Assembly (NCBI GenBank): GCA_017303855.1
Contig: JAFLBL010000002.1
Coordinates: forward strand, 62,001 to 126,000
Direction of reading: 5' to 3'
Length of the DNA stretch: 64,000 nucleotides
Source of the DNA: Chitinophagales bacterium
GTDB lineage: Bacteria > Bacteroidota > Bacteroidia > Chitinophagales > Chitinophagaceae
Shown here one piece after another: positions 15,838 to 25,110 of this stretch. How positions within the stretch are numbered: position 1 is the stretch's first letter; each line of letters starts with the position of its first letter. A program made the position numbers and the translations under genes. The notes below the pieces were generated by a model. That model did no database searches. It saw only the letters and a list, made by a program, of their open reading frames with translations, and was not told the origin of the DNA.

Positions 15838-17049
15838 CTATCGAATTATGTTTTCCATTTTCTCTTTCCAGCTTTTAAATCCACCCTGCGGGTCATGGTA
15901 GTCATGAACCAATCTGCCAAAATTGCTTTCCTGTAGTGCCCTATATTCATTCCTTCCATTCTTTGCTATATGATTAAGTGCTTTATTGGTTTCGGTAAGT
16001 ATTTGTTCTGTTAGCATCGCCTCTTTTCTAAACTTCCAGATAAATGTTGCTTCTTCTGTATCGAGCGTTTCCCAAACAATGTAGAAATTGTTTATACTTT
16101 CCAATAAGAAAACGTAAGAAAACGGTTTATGTACCAAGCGAAGCTTTTCCAGGTTATTTCTGTGTTTACTGGACAGCCAGCGCAGGTGAGGATGATGTTT
16201 TGTCCCAGGCTTTTTAAGTAATGTTTCCAGGAGTTCATTTTCATCTTTGAAAACCTGTTGGGCGTTTGCATTAACAAAGGTTTCCAGATACTCTTCCATT
16301 GTAAAGAGCTGGGTTTCTCCGGGCACTTCCTTTTTTCCTGCGACTCTTAACATTTCAATTTTAACTTCCTCGATCAATGACTTGTTTATCCTGCTGATTT
16401 CTTCCGAGGTTGCACTCACCGAATCAATCTCACCATCCGTTGTGGTGATAAGCGAAGCCACTTGTATTCTTTTCGTCTTGAGCACACTCTCAAAGTAATT
16501 CTTGATAGAATCATACTGCTCGATGATATCTTCATTTGCGATCTCGAACTTTACAACCTTTCCCAGCGGCTGTATCTTTTTTTCAAATGTTACCTTTCCT
16601 GCAAGGAAAGAGACATCTTTAATCGGAATTGAAAAAGGGTCTTCATAAACTCTTTTCACAGGAACTCTTGCAACTGGTTCACTCCTGTAAACTACCTCCG
16701 GTTTTGAGGGCAAGAATCTTCCCGGCTTTGTGCCATTAGAAGTTTTTAGCCATGCAGGGGTGTCAATGCTCCTAAAACCAACCTTTACAACTTCTATTAA
16801 TTCGTTTTTCAATTCTATTTGGCTTGACGGAAACTGCGTTGCACCTACATGGTATTCCAACACTTCCGCAAATAATCTCTTTTCATTTATGTTATAATTT
16901 ATAACCCTGAGAACCCAATACGCCGGTTCTTTGAATTTAGAACCCGCGGGGACTTCCACCTGGTTAAAATCCAGTGCCACTTCATTTGTTAAAAAGGCCA
17001 TACCGTCTTTGAAAATAATTTTTAGTACTTCTCCTTTCATGGTCATCAA
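15838..17049 (-). CDS. Unknown protein in the accessory island
   Basis: This 403-residue protein has a strand-rich N-terminus (about 1-100), a middle region with helices, and a C-terminal domain from about 275 containing HHPHLRWLSSKHRNN and FYIVWETLDTEEATFIW. No signal peptide, membrane segment or known motif is seen. The start may be any of ATG 17049, 17046 or 17040. It is divergent from the SIR2-like gene across 229 bases, and could head an operon with the two genes after it. Confidence 0.6.
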   Translation of the reverse strand: MMTMKGEVLKIIFKDGMAFLTNEVALDFNQVEVPAGSKFKEPAYWVLRVINYNINEKRLFAEVLEYHVGATQFPSSQIELKNELIEVVKVGFRSIDTPAWLKTSNGTKPGRFLPSKPEVVYRSEPVARVPVKRVYEDPFSIPIKDVSFLAGKVTFEKKIQPLGKVVKFEIANEDIIEQYDSIKNYFESVLKTKRIQVASLITTTDGEIDSVSATSEEISRINKSLIEEVKIEMLRVAGKKEVPGETQLFTMEEYLETFVNANAQQVFKDENELLETLLKKPGTKHHPHLRWLSSKHRNNLEKLRLVHKPFSYVFLLESINNFYIVWETLDTEEATFIWKFRKEAMLTEQILTETNKALNHIAKNGRNEYRALQESNFGRLVHDYHDPQGGFKSWKEKMENIIR

Positions 17050-17278
17050 ATTGTGTTACCTAAGTTACTTATAATTGCATTAGTTGTCTTGATATATTTT
17101 TATATTCATATTCAGTGACAGTCTGAAATACAGACAACAACAGAAGAAAAAACAGAAAACAGAAACAAAAGAGCAGCAGATAGATAACATAAGTAACACT
17201 GGCAAAGTAATGGCCCTTGAGTAAATGGATGACAGGTACAGGCTCTGACTCCGGTCAGGGATTTATTAATACCGGAAA

Positions 17279-18634
17279 ATGTGCGAATTTCAGTTTAATA
17301 TTACAATGAACATGACATACAATGATTTTAACCAATTATCAAATTCTGACCTCTACGAATTCCGGTTTTATTACGGTGATATAAAGGTGGGAATATTGGC
17401 CGAGGAACATCCTTCCGGAAAAATATATTTTGTCTCTCCTTATAAAATCAATGAACTGAACCAGCCGGGAAAGGAGCCGTCGGATGTAGGAGAGCCGGTT
17501 TCGATTGACTGTATCATTCAATGGAAGATAGCAGCCAGGAATCAGCCGTACAAACAACCTTCATCCTTTCCATTAACCAATCCGCCGGTTACCCGAAAGT
17601 TGATAATTCTCGGTGCTGGAGCTTCATACGATTGCGGAATCACCGCTAAGGAACAGCGCCCCCCGCTGGCGAACGAACTATTCCATGACCGCTATATCGG
17701 ACCGGGTTCCTTTTACCAGGGTGCTTACCAGTCATGTGCAGACCTTGCCCATACCAGTGATATTGAAGCTTATTTTCAGCATAAATGGGACCGGATCACC
17801 GCTCACTACGATCTGAATGCACTAAGTAAGGTGATCAATGTTCAGTTTTACCTGCACGACCTTTTTATTGATATCTCCAAAAAATGCTTGAACCCCAAAG
17901 TGAGCAATTACAAAAGCCTGGTAAACCTCGTTGATGATTATGTGGTGAGAACAGGTGAGCATGTGGCCATCGTGAATTTCAACTACGATTTGCTGCTGGA
18001 AGATGCATTGAACAAATGCATTAAATACAATTTTGACACAACCGATGATTACGTGGACTATCAAAATAGAAAAGTGCTACTATTCAAACCTCACGGTTCC
18101 TGTAATTTCATTCGCAAACTGCACCCCAGTATAATGGAAATCCTACCACCGCATTTTGAAATGCGGTCTGTCAGCACGCTGGCAGAATTCCTGTATAAGC
18201 AAAACCGGGACCTGGATTATTTATTAAGTAAAATTAACGGCGAGATAGAATTACTAGGCCGAGATGAGATCATACGTAATACTGACACACCAGATCTTGT
18301 TACTTACTTCCCTCAATTACTGATACCTTATAAAGCAAAAGATAGTTTCGTGATGCCCCAAAAGCATGAAGTCTGGATGGATCATTTACTTTCCGGCATC
18401 GACGAGATCGTAGTGATCGGCTGGAAGGGCACCGAAGCGAAATTCCAGGATTTGCTCCGGCGCAGATTACAGCATAAGAGGATATCTATCACCACTGTGA
18501 CAGGTACAGATGATACGGTGAGAAAGGAATTCGGCCAGTCAATACCCAACGCCGTCTACCAGGAATCGGCCACTACCTTTTCTGCATATATCCAACAATT
18601 AATCGGGAAAAGTAAGTCGATATTCTCATCTTAA
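17279..18634 (+). CDS. SIR2-like protein (putative NAD-consuming defence effector)
   Basis: This 451-residue protein has about 105 extra N-terminal residues and then a SIR2-type Rossmann domain. The motif LGAGAS is at 111-116, followed by PPLANELF, VNFNYDLLLEDAL, FKPHGSCNF and a C-terminal DEIVVIGWKG strand. Many defence systems use such SIR2-like domains to deplete NAD during phage infection (family knowledge). No transmembrane segment is present. The neighbourhood of unknown genes and the ubiquitin-like locus supports a defence role. The start could be at 17306 instead. Confidence 0.75.
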   Translation: MCEFQFNITMNMTYNDFNQLSNSDLYEFRFYYGDIKVGILAEEHPSGKIYFVSPYKINELNQPGKEPSDVGEPVSIDCIIQWKIAARNQPYKQPSSFPLTNPPVTRKLIILGAGASYDCGITAKEQRPPLANELFHDRYIGPGSFYQGAYQSCADLAHTSDIEAYFQHKWDRITAHYDLNALSKVINVQFYLHDLFIDISKKCLNPKVSNYKSLVNLVDDYVVRTGEHVAIVNFNYDLLLEDALNKCIKYNFDTTDDYVDYQNRKVLLFKPHGSCNFIRKLHPSIMEILPPHFEMRSVSTLAEFLYKQNRDLDYLLSKINGEIELLGRDEIIRNTDTPDLVTYFPQLLIPYKAKDSFVMPQKHEVWMDHLLSGIDEIVVIGWKGTEAKFQDLLRRRLQHKRISITTVTGTDDTVRKEFGQSIPNAVYQESATTFSAYIQQLIGKSKSIFSS

Positions 18635-19119
18635 TTAACAGATTCTATGCCTTCAAGCGCTGAATGTATCTATTCTATATAATAACGAAATGAACTTGGA
18701 GGATTAATTATTTGTTCTGAACAGTCAATTTTTTGACCTTTTAACTGTTTGATGGTGAAGTAAATTGAACTCCTCGAATGTTCCATAGGTAAACAGCAAA
18801 AGTTGTTAATTTCATTTGTAAATATATAGTTTTGATTATATTCTGTAAACTCTGTTATCTATTGTATTAAGTAAGGTGATACATTGATGGGGTCATTTTT
18901 AAAGATAATGGCCCAAGTTTTTCGGCAGTTCTAACTTATCACTGAGCATGACAAGTATCACCTCAAATTAATAAGCAGGGTAGTTTTCTTTTTGTTTTAT
19001 TGAAAGCTTATAGCCGACTGTTTAGGAGAGGATAAGTGTTGGGATCATTTCCTATTTTGGGGTCTCTTATATTCCAGTGTTTACATGTAATTTTTTGCAC
19101 GGTGTTTATTTTATTAAAA
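18635..19119. other. Gene-free spacer between the accessory island and the TetR region
   Basis: No convincing gene is seen. Two copies of the octamer GGTGATAC, one on each strand (about 18876 and 18955), form a loose inverted repeat about 65-70 bases apart. This AT-rich stretch may contain the right boundary of the accessory island, but no clear attachment site is visible. Confidence 0.4.
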
Positions 19120-19133
19120 ATACCGTACGGTAT
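19120..19133. promoter_or_regulatory. TetR operator upstream of the repressor gene
   Basis: ATACCGTACGGTAT is a perfect palindrome. A Bacteroidota-type -7 box, TATATTTG, is at 19145-19152, so the operator lies in the promoter of the TetR gene. A matching site lies before the next gene. Confidence 0.8.
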
Positions 19134-19159
19134 ATAAAATTTCATATATTTGACTCCGG

Positions 19160-19762
19160 ATGAGTGAAAAATTGTCTAAATCTTTAAGAACCCGCCAATT
19201 CATTATTGAGAAAACAGCCCCTGTTTTTAATGAGAAGGGATTTGCCGGTACTTCTCTTACGGATCTGACAAAGGCCACCGGGCTGACCAAAGGGAGCATT
19301 TACGGGAACTTTGCCGATAAGGATGCCGTAGCGGTGGCCGCCTTCGATTTCAATTTTAACCGGGTCACGGAGTATATGAAGACGAAGATACTGGCTAAAG
19401 AAAATGCCATTGACCGGCTACTGGCCTATCCAACAGTCTACCGGGATTTCCTCAAGATACCTTTTTTACGGCCTGGTTGTCCGATACTGAATACCTCTAC
19501 TGAGGCGGATGATACACATCCTTTATTAAAGGAGAAAGCCGCAGAGGCCCTGGCTTTTTGGAAAAAATCAATTGAAAACCAGGTATTGCGGGGAATATCC
19601 AGGGGGGAGATAAGAAAGGACATCAGCCCGGCGACTGTGGCGGTGATTATGATGTCAATAATCGAAGGGGCCATCATGCAGGCTAAAGTAGCCGGCCGGG
19701 CCACAGAGTTGAAGATTGCCATGGATTTTTTAGCCTCCTGGATAGAGGGGCTCAGGGGGTAA
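19160..19762 (+). CDS. TetR/AcrR family transcriptional repressor
   Basis: This 200-residue protein has a typical TetR N-terminal HTH: FNEKGFAGTSLTDLTKATG then LTKGSIYGNFADKD at about residues 22-55. The rest is the helical ligand-binding domain. Matching palindromes at 19120-19133 and 19781-19796 sit before this gene and before the thioesterase gene, so it likely represses itself and the downstream cluster. Ligand is unknown. Confidence 0.9.
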   Translation: MSEKLSKSLRTRQFIIEKTAPVFNEKGFAGTSLTDLTKATGLTKGSIYGNFADKDAVAVAAFDFNFNRVTEYMKTKILAKENAIDRLLAYPTVYRDFLKIPFLRPGCPILNTSTEADDTHPLLKEKAAEALAFWKKSIENQVLRGISRGEIRKDISPATVAVIMMSIIEGAIMQAKVAGRATELKIAMDFLASWIEGLRG

Positions 19763-19780
19763 AATTTTTTTGACCAAAAA

Positions 19781-19796
19781 TATACCGAACGGTATA
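19781..19796. promoter_or_regulatory. TetR operator upstream of the thioesterase gene
   Basis: TATACCGAACGGTATA has perfect 7-base arms around AA and shares TACCGnACGGTA with the site at 19120-19133. A -7-like TTAATTTG box lies at 19806-19813, at almost the same distance as in the first promoter, and both are followed by GACTC. Confidence 0.8.
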
Positions 19797-19903
19797 AAAT
19801 GAATTTTAATTTGACTCTTATCTAAATCCCTAAAGATATAAGGATTGTAAGAGCCTGTTATAGGAAGTGCCTGGAAATGAAACAAAAACTTAATTGAAAT
19901 ACT

Positions 19904-20389
19904 ATGCCTGAATTTAAAAAAGTACTGCAAAGCAGTATGAAGGTCCGCTTTCACGATTGTGATCCGTTTAATCACCTGAATAACTCCAGGTATATCGACT
20001 ATATCATTGCCGCAAGGGGGGATCAGTTGAAGGAGAATTACGGCCTTGATATTTATAAAATGGCCAGGCAGCAGGGTATCGGATGGGTAACGGCTCAGAC
20101 GGAGATTTCTTATTTATCGCCCGCCACCCTGATGGAAGAAGTGATTATCGAGACGCAGCTTCTGAGTTTTGGTGCCAGGAGCCTGTTATTCGAGGCCAGA
20201 ATGTGGAACGACAGTAAAACGGAGTTAAGGGCCGTACTATGGGGTAAACTGGTGCATTTTAATCTGAGGATGCAGAAGAGTCAGCCTCACTCAGATGAAC
20301 TAATGAACTTTTTTTCCGAAGTGGTTAATCCCCTGCCGGAGGAAATGAATTTTGAATCAAGGGTAAAAACGTTAAAACAAAGCACATGA
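19904..20389 (+). CDS. Hotdog-fold acyl-CoA/ACP thioesterase-like protein
   Basis: This 161-residue protein matches the 4HBT hotdog family: VRFHDCDPFNHLNNSRYIDY gives the catalytic-type Asp20 and the following Asn/His. Thioesterases of this type hydrolyse acyl-CoA or acyl-ACP. It is the first gene after the second TetR operator and overlaps the PEBP gene by an ATGA, so it is probably induced when the repressor is released. Confidence 0.85.
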   Translation: MPEFKKVLQSSMKVRFHDCDPFNHLNNSRYIDYIIAARGDQLKENYGLDIYKMARQQGIGWVTAQTEISYLSPATLMEEVIIETQLLSFGARSLLFEARMWNDSKTELRAVLWGKLVHFNLRMQKSQPHSDELMNFFSEVVNPLPEEMNFESRVKTLKQST

Positions 20390-20925
20390 AGTCTTTATTA
20401 TTAACTATTGCCCTGTTTGTGAGCATTGTACTCCAGGCGCAAACATTTACGCTCAGGTCTGATGAATTGGGTGGTCAGGCTTCCCTCAGGCAGGCTGCCA
20501 ATATATTTGGGTGTAAAGGGGAAAATAGTTCACCACAGCTGTACTGGGTGAATATTCCTGAAGGCACTCAAAGCTTTGCCGTTACAATTTTCGATGAAAG
20601 TGCGCCGACCGGAAGCGGCTGGTGGCACTGGCTGATTTTTGATATTGATAAATCGGTTAGGGAACTAAAATCAGGGGCCGGAAACCCGTTGAATAATGTT
20701 AGCCCGGCCCAGGCCATTCAAAGTAAAACAGATTTTGGCAGTGCCGGGTACGGTGGCCCTTGTCCTCCTCCCGGAAGTGGGATACACCGGTATGTAATCA
20801 CTCTCTATGCCCTGAAAGTTTCAAAACTGGGATTGACGGCCGATGCGAACCCGGCCCTGGTAGGTTATAATCTCGAACAAAACGTCATTCAAAAAACTTC
20901 GTTGGTTTTTTATTATCAGCAGTAG
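20386..20925 (+). CDS. Secreted PEBP family protein (YbhB/YbcL-like)
   Basis: This 179-residue protein has a signal peptide (about 1-18) and the phosphatidylethanolamine-binding fold. Seen motifs are KGENSSPQLYW, FDESAPTGSGWWHW and GGPCPPPGSGIHRY. The usual DPDAP is changed to DESAP. It overlaps the thioesterase stop by ATGA. Function in bacteria is not well known. Confidence 0.9.
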   Translation: MKSLLLTIALFVSIVLQAQTFTLRSDELGGQASLRQAANIFGCKGENSSPQLYWVNIPEGTQSFAVTIFDESAPTGSGWWHWLIFDIDKSVRELKSGAGNPLNNVSPAQAIQSKTDFGSAGYGGPCPPPGSGIHRYVITLYALKVSKLGLTADANPALVGYNLEQNVIQKTSLVFYYQQ

Positions 20926-20982
20926 GCATAAGTCCTGGTTGCATAAGTTGTCACTGGTGTAATCTTTATTTATTCATTAAAA

Positions 20983-21513
20983 ATGCTGACTATGAAATTT
21001 GATTTTGAAAAATCCCTTCAAATCGTTGAAAGAACCCCCGGCGCACTATTTAACCTGCTGGATGGAATAGATGAAGAATGGACGTATAAGAACGAAGGAC
21101 CTGGAACCTGGAGCCCTTTTGATGTGCTGGGCCATTTAATAGTCTGTGAGAAAACCAATTTTATTTCAAGGATTGAGCTCATTTTATCGGGTACTGGTAA
21201 CAAGGTATTCTCTCCGATTGACATGCAGGCCCAATTCAGGGAAAGCGAGGGGAAATCCATGCAAATGCTGCTCAATGAATTTGCAGCGCTGCGTAAAAGT
21301 AATATCACCAAACTCAGATCACTGCACCTGACTGAAGAGGATTTCAACCGGCAAGGCATAAGCGCAAAGGTTGGCAGTGCCACTCTCTCTGAAGTACTGG
21401 CCACCTGGGTGGTACATGATCTTTCCCATCTGTCTCAGATAACAAGAGTCATGGGAAAGCAATACACAAGGGAAGTTGGCCCTTTTATTCAGTTCATACG
21501 AATGTTAAAATAA
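20983..21513 (+). CDS. DinB family protein
   Basis: This 176-residue protein (start possibly at the ATG at 20992) is a four-helix DinB/YfiT-type protein. The likely metal-binding histidines lie in VLGHLIV and in WVVHDLSHLSQ near the C-terminus. Relatives include thiol transferases and proteins of unknown role. It is followed directly by the racemase gene. Confidence 0.85.
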   Translation: MLTMKFDFEKSLQIVERTPGALFNLLDGIDEEWTYKNEGPGTWSPFDVLGHLIVCEKTNFISRIELILSGTGNKVFSPIDMQAQFRESEGKSMQMLLNEFAALRKSNITKLRSLHLTEEDFNRQGISAKVGSATLSEVLATWVVHDLSHLSQITRVMGKQYTREVGPFIQFIRMLK

Positions 21514-22221
21514 ATGAAAATGAAAAAAATAGGACTTGTTGGCGGCACCAGTTGGACGTCTACCATCGATTATTACCGGATTATTAATGAAGGTGTAAAT
21601 CAGCGGTTAGGAGGTTTAAATTTTGCAGAGTGTATTATTTACTCTGTCAATTTTGAGGATTTCCGGCAATTTAATACAGCCCATAACTGGGACGGGACTT
21701 ACGAATTACTGGCCGGTGCTGCACTGAGTCTTAAAAAGGCCGGGGCCGATCTTTTACTCCTGGGAGCAAATACAGCCCATATAGTGGCCGACAGGATTGC
21801 AGAGACAGTAAAGCTCCCGCTTATTGATATCCGGGTGGCCACCGCCAGGGCCATTCATGCCCGAGGTCTGAAAAAGCTTGGACTGCTTGGGACAAAATAC
21901 ACCATGGAACTGGATTTTTATAAAGACACTTTACGTGGCAGCGGGTTAGAAGTGATGATACCGGGCCTTCAGGCTGACCGGGATTTTATTGAAGAGACCC
22001 TTTTACATGAGCTGGGTAAGGGAATCATTACTGGAAGAACAAAGCTGGCCTATCTGCAACTGTGTAACCAACTCATAGCTCAGGGAGCACAAGGGATCAT
22101 TTTGGGGTGCACAGAAATCCCATTAATTATTCAGTCGGAAGATTTGCCGGTTCCCGTTTTTAATACAACCCTGATCCATTCAATAGCAGCCGTTGATTAT
22201 GCTTTACAGGAAGTGATTTAG
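21514..22221 (+). CDS. Aspartate/glutamate racemase family protein
   Basis: This 235-residue protein matches the amino-acid racemase family: KIGLVGGTSWTSTIDYY at the start and GIILGCTEIPL with Cys199. The first catalytic-type cysteine, usually in CNTxH, is replaced by Ala85 (LLGANTAH). So one of the two cysteines is missing and the exact activity is unclear. It lies between the DinB gene and an amino-acid permease, which fits amino-acid metabolism. Confidence 0.85.
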   Translation: MKMKKIGLVGGTSWTSTIDYYRIINEGVNQRLGGLNFAECIIYSVNFEDFRQFNTAHNWDGTYELLAGAALSLKKAGADLLLLGANTAHIVADRIAETVKLPLIDIRVATARAIHARGLKKLGLLGTKYTMELDFYKDTLRGSGLEVMIPGLQADRDFIEETLLHELGKGIITGRTKLAYLQLCNQLIAQGAQGIILGCTEIPLIIQSEDLPVPVFNTTLIHSIAAVDYALQEVI

Positions 22222-22238
22222 AAAACCAAAACATTACA

Positions 22239-23711
22239 ATGAGATTTACTCAGTTTTTCCGGCGAAAACCCCTTGCTGCTTATAGTGAGGATATAAAGAC
22301 CAGCCAGCTTAAAAGAACGCTTGGCAAATGGGAGCTGACAGCAATAGGTGTCGGGGCGGTTATTGGCGGCGGCATCTTTGTTTTAACAGGGGTGGCTGCC
22401 AATCAATATGCCGGTCCCGCACTGGCTTTATCTTTTGTGTTAGCCGGTATAGGGTGCCTGCTGGCTGCGTTGTGTTATGCTGAATTTGCCAGCATACTGC
22501 CCGTGTCCGGCTCAGCCTATGCCTATTCCTATGGGACAGTGGGGGAGCTGTTTGCCTGGTTTATCGGGTGGAACCTGATCCTGGAATACATGATGGGGGC
22601 CACCACGGTAGCCGTGAGCTGGTCAAAGTATTTTACCAAACTCCTGCAACTTTGCGGACTGGACTCTTTACCGCCCTGGTTACTCAATGATCCGTTTACC
22701 GCGAAAGAGGAGGCTGCCAGGCTTGGTACAAGTGCACCTGTATTTTCAATTAACCTGCCAGCAGCTTTAATAATCTGGATCGTTACCTATATACTGATAA
22801 AGGGAATAAAAGAATCCGCCAGGACCAACAATTTCATAGTCTCTCTGAAGGTGGCGGCCGTCCTATTTGTCATTATTGCCGGGATCTCTTATATCAATCC
22901 ATCCAATTGGGAACCCTTTATACCGGCAAGGACCGTAGATAACGCGGGGGTTGGGCATTACGGTATACAGGGAGTGATCACCGCGGCGGGGATTGTTTTT
23001 TTTGCTTTTATTGGTTTTGATGCCGTCTCCACACAGTCGCAGGAAGCAGTTAATCCAACCAGGGACATTCCCTTTGCCATTATTGCCTCCTTGGTTATTT
23101 GCACTGCTTTGTACCTGATGGTTTCACTGGTGCTCACCGGAATGGTAAGTTATCAGGTTATTGATCTGGGTGCCCCGGTGGCTTCCGCCTTTTCGTCTGT
23201 TGGTCTGTACTGGGCCTCTATGCTGATTACCGTGGCGGCAGTTATCGGGTTAATATCTGTTATGCTGGTTATGTTACTATCCCAGACCAGGATTTTTCTG
23301 AATATGGCAAAAGATGGGTTATTGCCACCCCGGCTATTTGCGGCTATCCATCCGGTTTATAAGACCCCCTGGAAAAGCACGATCCTGCTTGGGGCTTTAG
23401 CTTCATTGATTGCGGCCGTTACCCCAATAGAAAAAGCAACGAAGATGACCAGTATCGGAACCTTGCTGGCTTTTGCGATGATTTGCTGCGCCGTACTGGT
23501 CTTGCGTAAAAGCCAGCCAGATCTGAAACGACCTTACAGGGTTAAGTACCTGCCACTGGTGGCGTCCCTCGGATTTCTTTTTAATCTTTTACTGATGTTC
23601 AGCCTGGATTGGTCCACCTGGATCCGCCTGATCATCTGGAGTATTGCCGGTTTCCTGGTTTATTTTCTGTACAGTGCCCGGCACAGCAGATTAAATAACC
23701 AGGAAAAATGA
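22239..23711 (+). CDS. APC family amino acid permease
   Basis: This 490-residue protein has about 12 hydrophobic segments and the APC signature TAIGVGAVIGGGIFVLTG near residue 40. FFAFIGFDAVSTQSQEAVNP in the middle and a charged C-terminus fit cationic or branched amino-acid transporters of the YfnA/CAT type. It follows the racemase by 17 bases and may be cotranscribed. Substrate not determined. Confidence 0.9.
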   Translation: MRFTQFFRRKPLAAYSEDIKTSQLKRTLGKWELTAIGVGAVIGGGIFVLTGVAANQYAGPALALSFVLAGIGCLLAALCYAEFASILPVSGSAYAYSYGTVGELFAWFIGWNLILEYMMGATTVAVSWSKYFTKLLQLCGLDSLPPWLLNDPFTAKEEAARLGTSAPVFSINLPAALIIWIVTYILIKGIKESARTNNFIVSLKVAAVLFVIIAGISYINPSNWEPFIPARTVDNAGVGHYGIQGVITAAGIVFFAFIGFDAVSTQSQEAVNPTRDIPFAIIASLVICTALYLMVSLVLTGMVSYQVIDLGAPVASAFSSVGLYWASMLITVAAVIGLISVMLVMLLSQTRIFLNMAKDGLLPPRLFAAIHPVYKTPWKSTILLGALASLIAAVTPIEKATKMTSIGTLLAFAMICCAVLVLRKSQPDLKRPYRVKYLPLVASLGFLFNLLLMFSLDWSTWIRLIIWSIAGFLVYFLYSARHSRLNNQEK

Positions 23712-23744
23712 CCCGGTTTTGAGAATCATATTACTTCAATAAAA

Positions 23745-24266
23745 ATGAGTAAGATGCCTGTAATAATTATTCCTGCTCAATCCAGTGATCTCCCGGAGAT
23801 TTACCGGTTGTTTGAGCAGGCTATACAGTTCCAACGGGAGAAAAATTATATCGGCTGGAATAATTATGATAAAGAGTTCATCCGGGAAGATATCAGTAAT
23901 CAGCTATTGTATAGAATCATAAAGGGGAAAGACACGCTGGGTATTTTTAGTGTATGCTACTCAGATCCATTGATATGGAGAGAAAAGGAAAAAAGCGATG
24001 CTTTGTATCTGCACCGGATTGTGCTGAACCGGGAATTCAGGGAAATTAAACTTTTTAGATTGCTACTGGACTGGGCCCTGGTTCATGCCAGTGAAAAGAA
24101 GCTAAAACACCTGCGAATGGATACGTGGGCTGAAAATGAGAAGCTGATCAACTATTATAGAAGTTACGGGTTCCGGTTTATTGAAGAGTATACCACAGCC
24201 AACACTGAAGAATTGCCAGTACAGCACCGGAATTTAAAAGTGGCTTTATTAGAGCTTATAGTATAG
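23745..24266 (+). CDS. GNAT family N-acetyltransferase
   Basis: This 173-residue protein shows the GNAT order: an N-terminal strand-helix, LYLHRIVLNREFREIKLF as the acetyl-CoA region, HLRMDTWAENEKLINYYRSY and GFRFIEEYT. Acceptor unknown. It follows the permease by 33 bases on the same strand. Start could be nine bases later. Confidence 0.8.
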   Translation: MSKMPVIIIPAQSSDLPEIYRLFEQAIQFQREKNYIGWNNYDKEFIREDISNQLLYRIIKGKDTLGIFSVCYSDPLIWREKEKSDALYLHRIVLNREFREIKLFRLLLDWALVHASEKKLKHLRMDTWAENEKLINYYRSYGFRFIEEYTTANTEELPVQHRNLKVALLELIV

Positions 24267-24417
24267 GATGGATATTGTGCCTGTGAGTAAAGAGAAAAAA
24301 TCAGCAGGTCCGGTTATCTGACAGCCAGCAATCGGAAAGTCCATCCATTCTTTGAGCAGAAAATTTACATATCCGGGATTCTGGAAAATTACCTGATTAG
24401 CATCAGCAGTACATATT

Positions 24418-25110
24418 TTATAGCTTTTCAATGACATGTCTATATCCCCTGCCAACTGGAATAGTTACTCCTTTCAGTTCAACTGAATCTGCTGTGTAGG
24501 ACTCCAGTTTGTTGATTGAAATGATATATGACCGGTGTACGCGTTTGAACATACGGCCGGGCAGCAGGTCCTCAATTTCATAAGTGCTCAAGCGTACAGT
24601 GAATGTCTTTTTTTCTGTAACTACTTTTACATATTCCCGCTGGCTTTCAACATAGATAATATCTGTAAATAGCACTTTCACTCTTTTCTTTTGGGTCGTT
24701 AGAAAAAAATAGTCCTTTGTTTCTGTTTCAACTTTTCCCGGGTGATTTTTGTAGTTTACCGACCGGATTTTATTTACAGCAGTTAAAAAGCGCTCAAATT
24801 CTATGGGTTTCAAAAGATAATCCGTGACATCGAGATTAAATCCCTCGATTGCATACTGATGATAAGCAGTGGTGATAATAACCGCAGGCTTTTGGGTGAG
24901 GGTTCTTAAAAAATCCATACCCTTGAGTTTTGGTAAGTGTATATCTAAAAAGATCAATTGAACTTCATTGGCGCGTAACCATTCCGTTGCAAGTAAAGCG
25001 TCTTTAAAACTTCTCTCTAACTCCAAAAACGGCACCTGCGCTACATAGTCCGCCAGTACTTTAACGGCAAGTGGCTCGTCTTCAATGATGATGCATTTTA
25101 ACTTATGCAT
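24418..25110 (-). CDS. LytTR family response regulator
   Basis: This 230-residue protein has a receiver domain (acidic E10/D11, phospho-acceptor D56 in IFLDIHLP, K102 region) and a LytTR DNA-binding domain from about residue 130 (FFLTTQKKRVKVLFTDIIY, then FKRVHRSYIISINKLE). It overlaps the sensor kinase gene by 8 bases, making a classical Bacteroidota LytS/LytR-like pair. Confidence 0.92.
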   Translation of the reverse strand: MHKLKCIIIEDEPLAVKVLADYVAQVPFLELERSFKDALLATEWLRANEVQLIFLDIHLPKLKGMDFLRTLTQKPAVIITTAYHQYAIEGFNLDVTDYLLKPIEFERFLTAVNKIRSVNYKNHPGKVETETKDYFFLTTQKKRVKVLFTDIIYVESQREYVKVVTEKKTFTVRLSTYEIEDLLPGRMFKRVHRSYIISINKLESYTADSVELKGVTIPVGRGYRHVIEKL

